Shown here: positions 18,183 through 26,536 of the stretch, in pieces
How the letters are laid out: each line of letters opens with the position of its first letter
Position numbering within the stretch: position 1 is the first letter of the stretch
DNA from: Firm-04 sp045596625
GTDB lineage: Bacteria; Bacillota; Clostridia; Oscillospirales; Ruminococcaceae
DNA length: 64,000 nt
Assembly: GCA_045596625.1 (NCBI GenBank)
Contig: JAZOCU010000084.1
Coordinates: 1-64,000, forward strand
Reading direction: 5' to 3'
Notes under the pieces: model-generated
What the model saw: only the letters and a program-made list of their open reading frames with translations
What the model was told of the DNA's origin: nothing
Database searches by the model: none
Position numbers and translations under genes: made by a program

Positions 18183-18893
18183 TTATTTTGCAGCTTTTTC
18201 GCTTTCGAACCAGCGATAAAGTACAGCAGCCAGAGCAGCGCCGACCAGCGGTCCGACGATGAATACCCACAGATCACCCATGGGAGCGGAATTGCCGCTG
18301 ATGGCAGCTACCAATGCAGGGCCAAAGCTGCGGGCAGGGTTCACAGAGGTGCCGGTAAGACCGATACCCAGAATATGAACGAGTACCAGAGTAAAGCCGA
18401 TCACTACGCCGCCGAAGGAGCCGTGGTTTGCTTTCTTGGAGGTCACGCCGAGAATGGTAAGTACAAAGAAGAAGGTCAGAACGATCTCAACCAGAAGACC
18501 TGCCACAGCGCTGCCGCCTACACCGCCAAGACCATTGGAGCCGAAGCCGCCGGTCATATCCTTTACATCGCCCAGCTCAAAGATGGCAGCCAGAATGCCG
18601 CTGCCTGCCAGAGCACCGATGCACTGAGAGATCACATATCCGAAGAAATCTTTGACAGACATACCGCCATTGAGCAGCACACCCAGCGAAACGGCAGGAT
18701 TGATGTGGCAGCCGGAAATGTTGCCGACACAATATGCCATACCGACGATGGTCAGACCAAAGGCAAGCGCAGTCAGCAGATAACCGCATCCGCTTACAGC
18801 ATCACAGCCAACCAGCATTGCAGTGCCGCAGCCTAAGATGACCAGTGCGGCAGTGCCGAAGATCTCGGCAACATACTTTTTGATTGCATTCAT
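18183..18893 (-). CDS. MIP family channel, aquaporin-like
   Basis: 236-residue six-helix membrane channel for water or small solutes. Both half-pore motifs are intact: HINPAVS (first NPA) and SVNPARSFGPA (second NPA followed by the selectivity Arg). Hydrophobic segments alternate as expected, starting with VAEIFGTAALVILGCGTAML. The start at 18893 follows GAGGAGGAATTTTATC. The second NPA context and lack of glycerol-facilitator inserts favour an AqpZ/AqpM-like water channel, but solute specificity is not settled. A strong promoter inside a long inverted repeat lies upstream. Confidence 0.92.
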   Translation of the reverse strand: MNAIKKYVAEIFGTAALVILGCGTAMLVGCDAVSGCGYLLTALAFGLTIVGMAYCVGNISGCHINPAVSLGVLLNGGMSVKDFFGYVISQCIGALAGSGILAAIFELGDVKDMTGGFGSNGLGGVGGSAVAGLLVEIVLTFFFVLTILGVTSKKANHGSFGGVVIGFTLVLVHILGIGLTGTSVNPARSFGPALVAAISGNSAPMGDLWVFIVGPLVGAALAAVLYRWFESEKAAK

Positions 18894-18943
18894 GATAAAA
18901 TTCCTCCTCAACAAATCGTGTACAAATTGATATTGCAGACAAA

Positions 18944-18994
18944 AAAACAGCTGCAATATGGCTATATTTTACCATATTGCAGCTGTTTTGTCAA
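18944..18994 (-). promoter_or_regulatory. Promoter embedded in an 18-bp inverted repeat; terminator for the phage operon
   Basis: On the minus strand -35 TTGACA (18989-18994), a 17-bp spacer and -10 TAAAAT (18966-18971) drive the aquaporin gene. The spacer is one arm of a perfect 18-bp inverted repeat (18944-18961 with 18972-18989), so the -10 box sits in the loop. For transcripts arriving from the phage operon the same repeat forms a hairpin followed by a T7 run, a good terminator. It could also be an operator. Confidence 0.8.
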
Positions 18995-19037
18995 GGATTT
19001 TGATGAGAATTATAAAATGTTTTGCGTTGCAAAGCGA

Positions 19038-19988
19038 TCAGCGATCGCTGTTCGGCGGTGTAGTGATGCAGTTGCAGAACGGATCGAAATAGTGATACAC
19101 TTTCGTATACAGCCGACCATGATCGCCGCGGATTTCGATGCGATCGGCACGGCCGGTGGAAAAACCGGTAAAACAGACTTCATCCTGCAGATCTTCGCCC
19201 TTATAGCCGATATACTCCACATAGTCCGCACGAACTTTCTGCATACTGCGGTAGATCCGATGGGTGAGGGCATATTCCGGATGGGAAAGATATTGCTTAT
19301 CCAGTGCGATCTGCTTGATGCGCACGATATTGCGTTCCTGTGCATAGGGATTATTCATGGAAAAGGCACCGTGATTTCCGGCGGCATCGGCCATTTCGAT
19401 TCGGCTGATCACACGGGAGGCATCATGCTGTGTGCCGTAGCGGATGATTTCTTCCGGCCGGATCTCAAACAGCACAGGCGGATTCTTCGGCATGACCCGT
19501 ACATGATTGTTGCCTTCGATATAAGGAAAGCCGCCGTTGAGCTTATAGGTATAGTGAATGAGCATTTCCCACATAGTGGTATGATCCTTCACATAGACAT
19601 AATTGCTTTTCTGTACATCCTGCTGATAGGTGATATGCGGAAGCTGATAGAGAGACATCAGCGAAGAAAGGGTAGCATCGGGATAGATGCCGGGTGCAGG
19701 CTGATTATCCAGCAAAGCGGCAGAATAGCTTTTGGCAGTGATCGTGACGAGCTTTCTGCCGTTTTTCTTAACGATCTCCACATGATTTGCCAGACCGTCA
19801 AGAAGCAGCACGCCATCGAGATAAAATTTCGCACGACAGGGAAATCCATGGCCAAAGGCATCGCTGATGAATTCTGCCTTCAGCTCGGCATAGGGGAGAT
19901 AGTGATCCCGCACGAGGGTAAAGTGCAGGCATTGTGCCTCGATCACATCATCGGACTGCATGACATTGAGCTGCAAGATTGCTTTCAA
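19038..19988 (-). CDS. Phage tail hub / baseplate-like protein
   Basis: Last gene of the phage operon. The TTG at 19988 is chosen because AGGAAGG lies 8 bases upstream and directly follows the preceding stop; an ATG at 19961 is the alternative. About 316 residues. The region GVLLLDGLANHVEIVKK, then LVTITAKSYSAALLDNQ, APGIYPDATLSSLMSLYQL and a later RVSRIEM-type segment resembles hub proteins of the gpD/XkdQ class that cap the tail tube. A capped tail would contact the cell surface. Family assignment is by pattern only. No tape-measure gene precedes it, which is unusual. Confidence 0.6.
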   Translation of the reverse strand: MKAILQLNVMQSDDVIEAQCLHFTLVRDHYLPYAELKAEFISDAFGHGFPCRAKFYLDGVLLLDGLANHVEIVKKNGRKLVTITAKSYSAALLDNQPAPGIYPDATLSSLMSLYQLPHITYQQDVQKSNYVYVKDHTTMWEMLIHYTYKLNGGFPYIEGNNHVRVMPKNPPVLFEIRPEEIIRYGTQHDASRVISRIEMADAAGNHGAFSMNNPYAQERNIVRIKQIALDKQYLSHPEYALTHRIYRSMQKVRADYVEYIGYKGEDLQDEVCFTGFSTGRADRIEIRGDHGRLYTKVYHYFDPFCNCITTPPNSDR

Positions 19989-20004
19989 ACGATCCGCCTT
20001 CCTT

Positions 20005-20457
20005 TCAATCTGTTGGAGTCTGTGTGGTTTCCCGCAGAGAAAACGGCAGGATCTCCGTTTCTTGATCGGGATAGGGCTGATCGGTATTGCCCACAAGCGT
20101 CAGAGAATATCTTGTAAACCGAGCACCTTCCTCTGCATTCAGCCGATATTGACATATTCGCATTTCGGTAAAAGCGATCGCGCCGAAGATAAAGGCAAAA
20201 GCATTCTTTTGTCCAATGGCACGGCGGCAGAACTGCAGCAGTCCGACTTCCTCCGCAGAAGAGATTCTGCCGGTCAAGGTAAGCAGACAGGGCTTTTTCT
20301 CCATTGCCTCCTGATGATAGCTGCCATCCGAGAGCAGCATCAGATCATAGGGGCGTTCTTCCTCCAATGAAAAGCCTTCTGCGAGGAGCGTCATATCGTC
20401 CAGAACGACCGTGCGTGCCGCAGGCGAAGTATCCAGATCATAACGATAGTAGCTCAT
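20005..20457 (-). CDS. Phage tail-associated protein, possibly tube-like
   Basis: 150 residues starting MSYYRYDLDTSP at 20457; its ATG overlaps the previous stop by 4 bases (ATGA). It is predicted to be rich in beta strands (LLTLTGRISS, FIFGAIAFTEMRICQYRLN, YSLTLVGN), a pattern seen in small tail-tube or distal-tail proteins. No firm family recognised. Position between connector-like genes and the hub argues for a tail role. Confidence 0.6.
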   Translation of the reverse strand: MSYYRYDLDTSPAARTVVLDDMTLLAEGFSLEEERPYDLMLLSDGSYHQEAMEKKPCLLTLTGRISSAEEVGLLQFCRRAIGQKNAFAFIFGAIAFTEMRICQYRLNAEEGARFTRYSLTLVGNTDQPYPDQETEILPFSLRETTQTPTD

Positions 20458-20894
20458 GGGTCTAAAGCCTCCGATTCTGTGTTGGTTTCGATCAGAATAC
20501 GGGTTGCAAGGGTATCGGCAGTAATATGTACCGGCATACAAAGCATCCCGGTGTTCTGATCGAAATAGGGCGGATCGGTTACGATTTTCCGCAGATCGAG
20601 CCCGACATCGAGCAATGCAGGGATCAGATAGAGATCGCATTGCGTTTCCAGCATACCGGTATGGAGTTCTTTGGGGCAGTACAATCTGACCCGGATGGTA
20701 ACGGTCAGCGCAAAGACGGTGCCGTCCTTTTGCGGAAGCGGTTTCCCGTAGATCAGCCGTTCCGGCGCAACAGTAGCAAAGGTCGTATTTGCGTATTGTT
20801 TCACAGGCTTGTTGTGATACTCCCGTTCGGCACGCATACCGGTTTTCTGCATTGCAAGAATGATCGAGCCGGTGAGTGCAGAGAGATATGCCAT
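20454..20894 (-). CDS. Phage head-tail joining or tail-completion-like protein
   Basis: 146 residues, ATG at 20894 after AAGGAGG. N-terminal ALTGSIILAMQKTGMRAEREY, then a beta-rich body (FALTVTIRVRLYCPK, LETQCDLYLIPALLD). The size, fold prediction and place after the small connector fit head-tail stopper or tail-terminator proteins. No diagnostic motif; hence a positional assignment. Confidence 0.6.
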   Translation of the reverse strand: MAYLSALTGSIILAMQKTGMRAEREYHNKPVKQYANTTFATVAPERLIYGKPLPQKDGTVFALTVTIRVRLYCPKELHTGMLETQCDLYLIPALLDVGLDLRKIVTDPPYFDQNTGMLCMPVHITADTLATRILIETNTESEALDP

Positions 20895-20911
20895 GATCGT
20901 ACCTCCTTATC

Positions 20912-21268
20912 TCATACGCCCATTGCGGAAAAGAGAACATCCTCATTCTTCAGCAGATCTTTCGCCAGTGCACGGTATTCCTGCCACAGACGCACCGCAA
21001 ATTGATGGGGCATGCTTTCATCGTGGGATTTCGCAAGGGTACCGGCATAGGTATGAGAAAGCGTACTGCGGGCAGCGATCATCTGTGTATAGCGCAGATT
21101 GGCAATGGCGGCACAGTAATAGCACAAACGGATATCGGATTCATCCGCATCCTCACGGAGCTGCTGTCTGCATTCAATGACAGCAGCATCCAGCAAGGGC
21201 TGATAGGGGGTGATATCCGCAAGCTCGGCAAACAGCGCAAAGAGTCCGGCACATTGTTCCGTGTTCAT
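20912..21268 (-). CDS. Phage head-tail connector-like protein
   Basis: 118 residues, mostly predicted helical (LFALFAELADITPYQPLLDAAVIECRQQ, IRLCYYCAAIANLRY). Helical 100-120 residue proteins at this position are typical gp6/gp15-type connector adaptors below the portal. Its ATG overlaps the stop of the protease gene by 4 bases. Assignment by size, helical content and order. Confidence 0.58.
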   Translation of the reverse strand: MNTEQCAGLFALFAELADITPYQPLLDAAVIECRQQLREDADESDIRLCYYCAAIANLRYTQMIAARSTLSHTYAGTLAKSHDESMPHQFAVRLWQEYRALAKDLLKNEDVLFSAMGV

Positions 21269-22173
21269 TTGTGTGTATCGCCTCGCTTTCTATGCATGGA
21301 AAAGGAGCGCATAGCGGCTTCGGAGGAATCGGCCTTGGGGGCAGCGGCATTCCGGCTTGGATATTTCTGTGCGGCCGGCTCGGTAAGCTCCAGCGATTTT
21401 TTCAAAGAAAGCAGCGCATCGGCATCCATATGCAGGGTGCTTTCGGCAAGCATTCTGGCACAAATGCCGTCGCCCTCCTTGTAGCAGAGCTTCACGACCT
21501 CTCGGCGCAGTTCTTCGGTGAGTACATCCAGTGAGGCATTTGCCTGTTCCAGCGCATGATAAAGCTGCTGCTGTTCGGCATCGGGAAGATTGCCGCCCAT
21601 TGTTTTGGTCACACCTGCATTTTTCTGTGCAGGCACAGCAACAAAGCTCCATTCATAGGCGTCGGTGATGCCGTCAAGCACCCGATAGCACAGAGCACCG
21701 CCATAGGATCTTCCTTTGATATGCCCACAGTTTTTCTGCAGACGATTGGCACCGCAGATCGAGCAGATCTGCTTTTGGACTGCACAGGAAATGCTGACCT
21801 CTTTTTTGATACCGCCTTCGATTTCACGGATAAGATCCCGATTGGTTTCGGTGCGGATCATATAGGCATTGGCTTTCAGGAAGAGATAAGGCTTGCCGGC
21901 AGCCGTTTTTCGGGAAGGATCCTCCACCAGCTCGGTATGAAAGATTCGTGCGTTCTGATTTTTGCAATAGGGGTTATGATCGAAGATTCCTGTTACGCCG
22001 ACGAAGCGTTCCTGCAGGGCAAGCAATGCTTCTTTGGAGAAACAGTCGCCGTCACGATCGATCTCGTTATCGCAGAGGATGAGGTCAAATAGATAGACCT
22101 CATCCAGCGAATGGGCACGTCTGGTAAAGGCGTTGAGCTTTTCCAGCAGTGTTTCATTCGTCAATTGTCCCAT
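21265..22173 (-). CDS. Phage prohead protease / scaffold-like protein
   Basis: 302 residues after AAAGGAGG. The first 190 residues look like an HK97-class prohead protease: RDGDCFSKEALLAL, then FVGVTGIFDHNP (candidate catalytic His66), and IKKEVSISC (candidate Ser127 or Ser129), ending AYEWSFVAVPAQKNAGV. A CSIC...CGH cluster (residues 137-151) could bind zinc. The C-terminal part (about 195-275) is helical with LPDAEQQQLYHALEQANASLDVLTEELRR, as expected of a fused scaffold. It follows the capsid gene instead of preceding it, the reverse of the common order. Confidence 0.75.
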   Translation of the reverse strand: MGQLTNETLLEKLNAFTRRAHSLDEVYLFDLILCDNEIDRDGDCFSKEALLALQERFVGVTGIFDHNPYCKNQNARIFHTELVEDPSRKTAAGKPYLFLKANAYMIRTETNRDLIREIEGGIKKEVSISCAVQKQICSICGANRLQKNCGHIKGRSYGGALCYRVLDGITDAYEWSFVAVPAQKNAGVTKTMGGNLPDAEQQQLYHALEQANASLDVLTEELRREVVKLCYKEGDGICARMLAESTLHMDADALLSLKKSLELTEPAAQKYPSRNAAAPKADSSEAAMRSFSMHRKRGDTHK

Positions 22174-22206
22174 TGTACATCCTCCTTTTGACGATGTGAA
22201 AGCAGA

Positions 22207-23175
22207 TCAGTTCCATTCCAGAACAGCAGCAGCGCCATCCATCAGCGGCAGAAAGCCGATGCGTACGGAAACGGCGATCCGATCGAGCTGACAATTGATG
22301 AGCTGATCGGTCTCCAGCAGCAGCTCGGAGCCGGTAATGCATTCCAGCGCATAATCCTTGCACAGACCGATCATAACGGTATCCTCCAAAGAGGCATCCT
22401 TGAGCAGCTTGGCGCCAAAGGGCAGATAGACAGCACCGCTTTCATCGGCGCAGCGATCGGACATCTGCTCCATAGCGAGGATCAGAGCCACATTCTTGGG
22501 AGAAGCCACCAAGGTGGTCATGTTATAGTCGGTAAACTGACCGTAGAGATTGGCGAGATCCGCATAGGAGAGCTCACTGCCGGTCAGAGAGATCGCCGCA
22601 ACAGAGTCCTTCAGCTGTGTCAGAGCTTTGGCAACGATCGCACCGGCAAGCTTTCTGCCGATGGCACGCAAAGCGACAGCAAAGCTGTCAAGACGCTGTC
22701 GGCGTACGATCTCATAGGAAGCGGAAATGACTCTGCCATATTTTGCGAGCGTCACGGCGGAAGCAGCTTCGGTGATGGCAGTCACCTTCATATCAGTGCC
22801 TTCGGCAGCGGTGTCGGAATAAGCGCCATCGGTTTCATCTATGGCAAAGCCCTTGTAGGAAGTGCCGTTGACAGCAGTGGTAGCGGCAGTCAGCTCCGAG
22901 AGGATGGATTCTTCCATACCCTGCTTGACGGCACGTCGGACAAATTCAGGGAACAGAACAGCGCTTTCGGTGGTAGTAAAGAACTTCTCCACGCAATCGC
23001 AGTCGGGACCGCTGATATGGATATCAAAGCGTTTGAGCTGACGCTCAAAGGCATCCAGCGTGCCCAGCGGCGTACCTGCATACTGCTCGGAGGGATCCGC
23101 CTGCTCCAGAGCCTGCAGGAAGGAAGTGTTGGCGAGATGATACATACCTTTTTCCAGTTTTACGGAATGATACAT
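22207..23175 (-). CDS. Phage major capsid protein
   Basis: 322 residues; ATG at 23175 follows AAAGGA and overlaps the portal gene by 16 bp. Features expected of an HK97-type capsid protein are a helical N-terminal arm, a middle beta hairpin region (TDMKVTAITEAASAVTLAKYGRVISASYEIVRRQRLDSFAV), a spine-helix-like AIGRKLAGAIVAKALTQL, a YADLANLYGQF segment and the closing strand DRIAVSVRIGFLPLMDGAAAVLEWN. This is a common ending of Clostridial prophage capsids. Frame is intact with no stop or shift. Confidence 0.82.
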   Translation of the reverse strand: MYHSVKLEKGMYHLANTSFLQALEQADPSEQYAGTPLGTLDAFERQLKRFDIHISGPDCDCVEKFFTTTESAVLFPEFVRRAVKQGMEESILSELTAATTAVNGTSYKGFAIDETDGAYSDTAAEGTDMKVTAITEAASAVTLAKYGRVISASYEIVRRQRLDSFAVALRAIGRKLAGAIVAKALTQLKDSVAAISLTGSELSYADLANLYGQFTDYNMTTLVASPKNVALILAMEQMSDRCADESGAVYLPFGAKLLKDASLEDTVMIGLCKDYALECITGSELLLETDQLINCQLDRIAVSVRIGFLPLMDGAAAVLEWN

Positions 23176-24431
23176 TTTGAACGATCCTTTCTCATTTCGG
23201 TTTCGGTGATTTGATTGCGCAGTTCGATTTCATGCGCCTGTGCATTTTTGAGTCTTGCTTCGGCAAGCTCGGTTTCGTCCTGCAGATTGATGTGATCCCA
23301 GCAGATCACGGGATGCTCGGCAAAGCCTTGGCTGCGCAGAGCCGCTTCTGCGATCTTCAGCAGAACAGGGGTAAGAAGTCTGCGGAAATATTCCAGCTCC
23401 GAGGTAAGAATATCTGCCTGCTGAGAGGACATCCGTTCTGTGGTGGACCAGGAAAAGCCCAGCAGAAAGGGCGGGATGGAAAGCTTTGAGACAATCTGCT
23501 CCAACAGTTGTTTTACAGGGATCTCCGTGTTTGGCATTGTATTATCCGCACCAATGGCATGGATTTCCACATTGCCCACAGAGATAAAATCGCGGATCTC
23601 GCCGTGCTGAGCGGCACGGATCCCATCCTGCCAGGCAGCAGCGATCTCCTCGGCGTGTTCTTTGGCGAAGGCAAGAGATGCGGGATCGCCGTCGGGATGA
23701 TAGGTAACGGCATAGCGAACATTGCCTGCCCGATCGTAGTTTTGACCGATGCATTCGTAAATGCGAAGCAGCATACGGCTGAGAGCAGGGATTCCACGCA
23801 GGACAGATACTCCATACAGACCGCCGGCAGGGGGATTCAGTGCGGTAAAGAGGATCCGTTCGGGAGAACGGACGGGTATCGGCGCATCGCTGTCGGATGC
23901 CCGCATGGAAAAGCGGCATTGATTGGGTGCAGTCTGTTCCATGATAACCGCGGCCGGATGAATGGTGCGCAAGCCGCTGACAGAGCCATCCTCATCGGCA
24001 ATGCACAGCTCACCTACGGCATTGCCGTAGACCAGCAGACAATCCAGCATCTGATCGGCAAAGCTCTGCAGAGAGCAGCCCGATGCATTGACCGGAACCG
24101 TTTCGCAAAAGCGCTCCAGAAATTCTTGAGCAGCAGCATTGTCCACAGTAAAGTGAAAGCCGCCGCTGAGCCGAACGATTTTACGGAATGCCGCATCAAT
24201 GACAGGAACTGCATAGCGCAGTCCCTCATAGAGCTGCCATTCTGCGGCAGCCGGTGCCGCAGGGAGCAGTGTGGGCAGCAGCGGATCGGCAGATCTGCCT
24301 CGAATTGCTGTGGTGGAGATCACAGAGGACGCAGCAAAGGCATCGGCTTTGCTGCGGCGCTGCTTGGAAAAAGAGAAAAAGCCCAGAGGAAACATCTCCT
24401 TTCTGATCGTAGTTTCGGGAAGATCACCCAT
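23160..24431 (-). CDS. Phage portal protein
   Basis: Portal subunit forming the dodecameric ring through which DNA is packaged. 423 residues from the ATG at 24431, which overlaps the TerL stop by 8 bases; a longer reading from 24572 would run deep into terL and is rejected. Portal features are LRYAVPVIDAAFRKIVRLSGGF, FADQMLDCLLVYGNAVGEL, LFTALNPPAGGLYGVSVLRGIPAL, and the PFLLGFS and TSELEYFRRLLTPVLLKIAEAAL stretch. It appears intact. The short tail past residue 400 is charged. Confidence 0.88.
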   Translation of the reverse strand: MGDLPETTIRKEMFPLGFFSFSKQRRSKADAFAASSVISTTAIRGRSADPLLPTLLPAAPAAAEWQLYEGLRYAVPVIDAAFRKIVRLSGGFHFTVDNAAAQEFLERFCETVPVNASGCSLQSFADQMLDCLLVYGNAVGELCIADEDGSVSGLRTIHPAAVIMEQTAPNQCRFSMRASDSDAPIPVRSPERILFTALNPPAGGLYGVSVLRGIPALSRMLLRIYECIGQNYDRAGNVRYAVTYHPDGDPASLAFAKEHAEEIAAAWQDGIRAAQHGEIRDFISVGNVEIHAIGADNTMPNTEIPVKQLLEQIVSKLSIPPFLLGFSWSTTERMSSQQADILTSELEYFRRLLTPVLLKIAEAALRSQGFAEHPVICWDHINLQDETELAEARLKNAQAHEIELRNQITETEMRKDRSKCIIP

Positions 24432-25707
24432 GTGTTCTCGTGAGAGAAGCCGCAAAGAAAGCAGGCTTTTCCGATTGGCACAATACTGTGCTGACGAAAT
24501 AGCGGATGTCATCCATTGCATGATCGTTTTCCTTGATGGGGGCATCCTTAGCGGCGTGTTCATCCCAAGCATAGAGGGAGAATTCTCTCAGCGTGTCCTT
24601 GCAGGAAGGAGAGAATCGCAGCTTGTCCTCACGGAGTGCATCTGCCACATGCTGAATACCGGAGCGCACATCGTTCTGTGCGGGGATGACATGAAATTTG
24701 CCGTGGCGGCGAATACAGGCGATCAGACTGGCTGCCGAAGGATCAATCACGATCTGTTCAATGGGGTAATGTCCTGCCAGCCCGCACAAGGTCTGATAGT
24801 GTTCCTCATCGGTACGGGGCAGACCGGTTTCTCTTGCGTTATAGTAGCTTTCCGCAAGTCTGTACCAGCGATCTCTGCAAAAGCCCCACAAGCCAAAGGA
24901 GCAAGGATTCATCGTGCCGTAATCGCAGGAGATCACATAGCGGCTGCAAGACTCCGGCGGTGTACCGACATGACGCTTCTGCGAGAACATGGGATAAACG
25001 AGTCCCTGTGCGGCAACCCAGCTTCCGTTGATATAGCGTTCATAGAAAGCACCGCTGTACATTCGTTCATAACGTCTGCGGATGGCAGGCGTCAGCGAAG
25101 CGTTATCCTGCATGGTGAAGTGGAGATAGAGCACATTTTTCTGTTTGCATTGCAGTACCCATTCCTGATAGAACCAATGAGAAGGACGTTCCGGATTGCA
25201 GGAAAACCAGATCCTTGAGCCGGGAACAGAGCAGCGTGCCAGTGCCTGCTCCACAAAGGAGCGAGGCATCAGCGCCACTTCATCCATCAGAACACCGGCG
25301 AGTGTGATGCCTTGAATGAGGGAAGCGGAAGCCTCATCCTTGCCGCCGAAGCAATAATACCGATTGCAGTGACCTTGAAAACTGATATCCAAATAGGAAC
25401 GGCTGACCCGTTCCGTGACGGTAAACCCCAAAAGCTTCAGTTGTCCGATCAACGGTGCAATCAGATTGCGGCGCAGAGAGGTAATGGTTTTGCCGCACAA
25501 AGCAAAGCTCTGCTGATGAAAGACGGCAGAACTCCAGATGACAAAGCCCAAAGCCAGTGCAGTTGTTTTTCCGGAACGGATGGCGCCGTCACAGAGAATC
25601 GCATCATACTGCGCTGTTTCCGGATCAAGCCACCATCGCAGAACCGTCTGCTGCTTAGGGGAGAAGGGCTGCATCATGGTCTGATGCATCTTGTCCGATG
25701 CTGTCAT
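24424..25707 (-). CDS. Phage terminase large subunit (PBSX type)
   Basis: Motor ATPase and nuclease that packages DNA into proheads. 427 residues, ATG at 25707 with AGGAGGTGA 6 bases upstream. Walker A is GAIRSGKT (41-48), Walker B VLMDE (139-143), coupling motif SCN (169-171), and the RNase-H-like nuclease carries Asp262 (ISCDYGT), Asp322 (VIDPSA) and the DHAMDDIRY aspartates (about 396-400). All catalytic positions are kept, which argues against decay. It overlaps terS upstream by 53 bp and the portal gene by 8 bp. Confidence 0.95.
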   Translation of the reverse strand: MTASDKMHQTMMQPFSPKQQTVLRWWLDPETAQYDAILCDGAIRSGKTTALALGFVIWSSAVFHQQSFALCGKTITSLRRNLIAPLIGQLKLLGFTVTERVSRSYLDISFQGHCNRYYCFGGKDEASASLIQGITLAGVLMDEVALMPRSFVEQALARCSVPGSRIWFSCNPERPSHWFYQEWVLQCKQKNVLYLHFTMQDNASLTPAIRRRYERMYSGAFYERYINGSWVAAQGLVYPMFSQKRHVGTPPESCSRYVISCDYGTMNPCSFGLWGFCRDRWYRLAESYYNARETGLPRTDEEHYQTLCGLAGHYPIEQIVIDPSAASLIACIRRHGKFHVIPAQNDVRSGIQHVADALREDKLRFSPSCKDTLREFSLYAWDEHAAKDAPIKENDHAMDDIRYFVSTVLCQSEKPAFFAASLTRTHG

Positions 25708-26194
25708 CAGCGTTCACCTCCTGTGGTGTACGCAAGGCAGCCAGCAGCGCCGAAGCGGCAGCGGAGGAATCCGCCGTGTGAGAGAACTCCAGCAATTTTT
25801 CCATTGCTTTTTGCCGATCAAACAGTTTGATTTCCACACCGCCGCCTTTATCCCGCTTCAGCTCCGAGACATGAAACAGATCCAGCGAACGCAGGACTTC
25901 GGGAGAAAGCTGCTCATCGGCATCGAACACAAGTCTTGCCGCATCATTGGCGGAACCAAAGGCGAGTCTGGTCAATCCGGCAAGCACCATAGTCTGCATG
26001 GGCAGAGGGGGCTGTGCGGCAAGCTCGGAAAGATAACTGCGATAGCAGGGCGACTGTAAAATCGCCAGCGCTTCCGCCTCAGCTTCATCAGGAGGCACAC
26101 CTGCACGGATGGCAGCCTCGGCAGCATTGGCGAGCAGCAGATAGTAGCGGCAGAAGCGACGCTTTGTTGCTGCGTTGACCGTAGATCCCTTCAT
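25655..26194 (-). CDS. Phage terminase small subunit
   Basis: DNA-recognition partner of TerL. ATG at 26194 follows AAAGGTGG (9-base gap); about 179 residues. The N-terminal helix-turn-helix region (RFCRYYLLLANAAEAAIRAGVPPDEAEAEALAILQSP) is the pattern of terminase_2-type small subunits, followed by LTRLAFGSANDAARLVFD and FHVSELKRDKGGGVEIKLFDRQKAMEKLLEF, also typical. It is the first gene of the nine-gene operon and is preceded by palindrome copy 2, 105 bp upstream. Confidence 0.85.
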   Translation of the reverse strand: MKGSTVNAATKRRFCRYYLLLANAAEAAIRAGVPPDEAEAEALAILQSPCYRSYLSELAAQPPLPMQTMVLAGLTRLAFGSANDAARLVFDADEQLSPEVLRSLDLFHVSELKRDKGGGVEIKLFDRQKAMEKLLEFSHTADSSAAASALLAALRTPQEVNADDSIGQDASDHDAALLP

Positions 26195-26298
26195 CTGTAT
26201 CAACCACCTTTCTTTGTGATATGGGAGGGCGTATGACAACAACGCAGATCCTTGTTTGAGGGCGTTGACCTGCGTTCATACACAGCGATGTTTCTGCA

Positions 26299-26326
26299 AA
26301 AACTTGTACGTTTTCGTACAAGTTTT
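26299..26326. promoter_or_regulatory. Shared 28-bp palindrome, copy 2 (terminase-capsid operon)
   Basis: Perfect 12-bp arms AAAACTTGTACG and CGTACAAGTTTT around TTTT. On the minus strand, 11 bases further toward terS, lies CGCTGTGTAT. The site is also 211 bp before the MazF-like gene on the other strand, so it could serve both directions. The surrounding 26195-26536 gap holds no other gene. Confidence 0.8.
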
Positions 26327-26536
26327 GAAAAAGTTATTTTGCGATTTGTATAGGTGCACAATCGCTTGTGAATAATACAATATTCGTTTGGCAAATGCTA
26401 CAACAAGATCTGACAATCCCTCTCACGTTTCGACAGACAGCAACATAAGATAAAAGAACGGTTTTGAAGCAGCCTTCGGCGACTAAACCGAACAAAAAGG
26501 GGCAAGCTATCACAGAGAACGAAAGGAGTGAGAACA

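Noticed and set aside
24432..24572. Longer 5' end of the portal gene
   Set aside because: It would overlap terL by about 150 bp, and the ATG at 24431 already fits the usual stop-start overlap.
19038..26242. Complete prophage
   Set aside because: No integrase, repressor, replication genes or tape measure in or around it; flanked by ordinary host genes. A domesticated or remnant element fits better.
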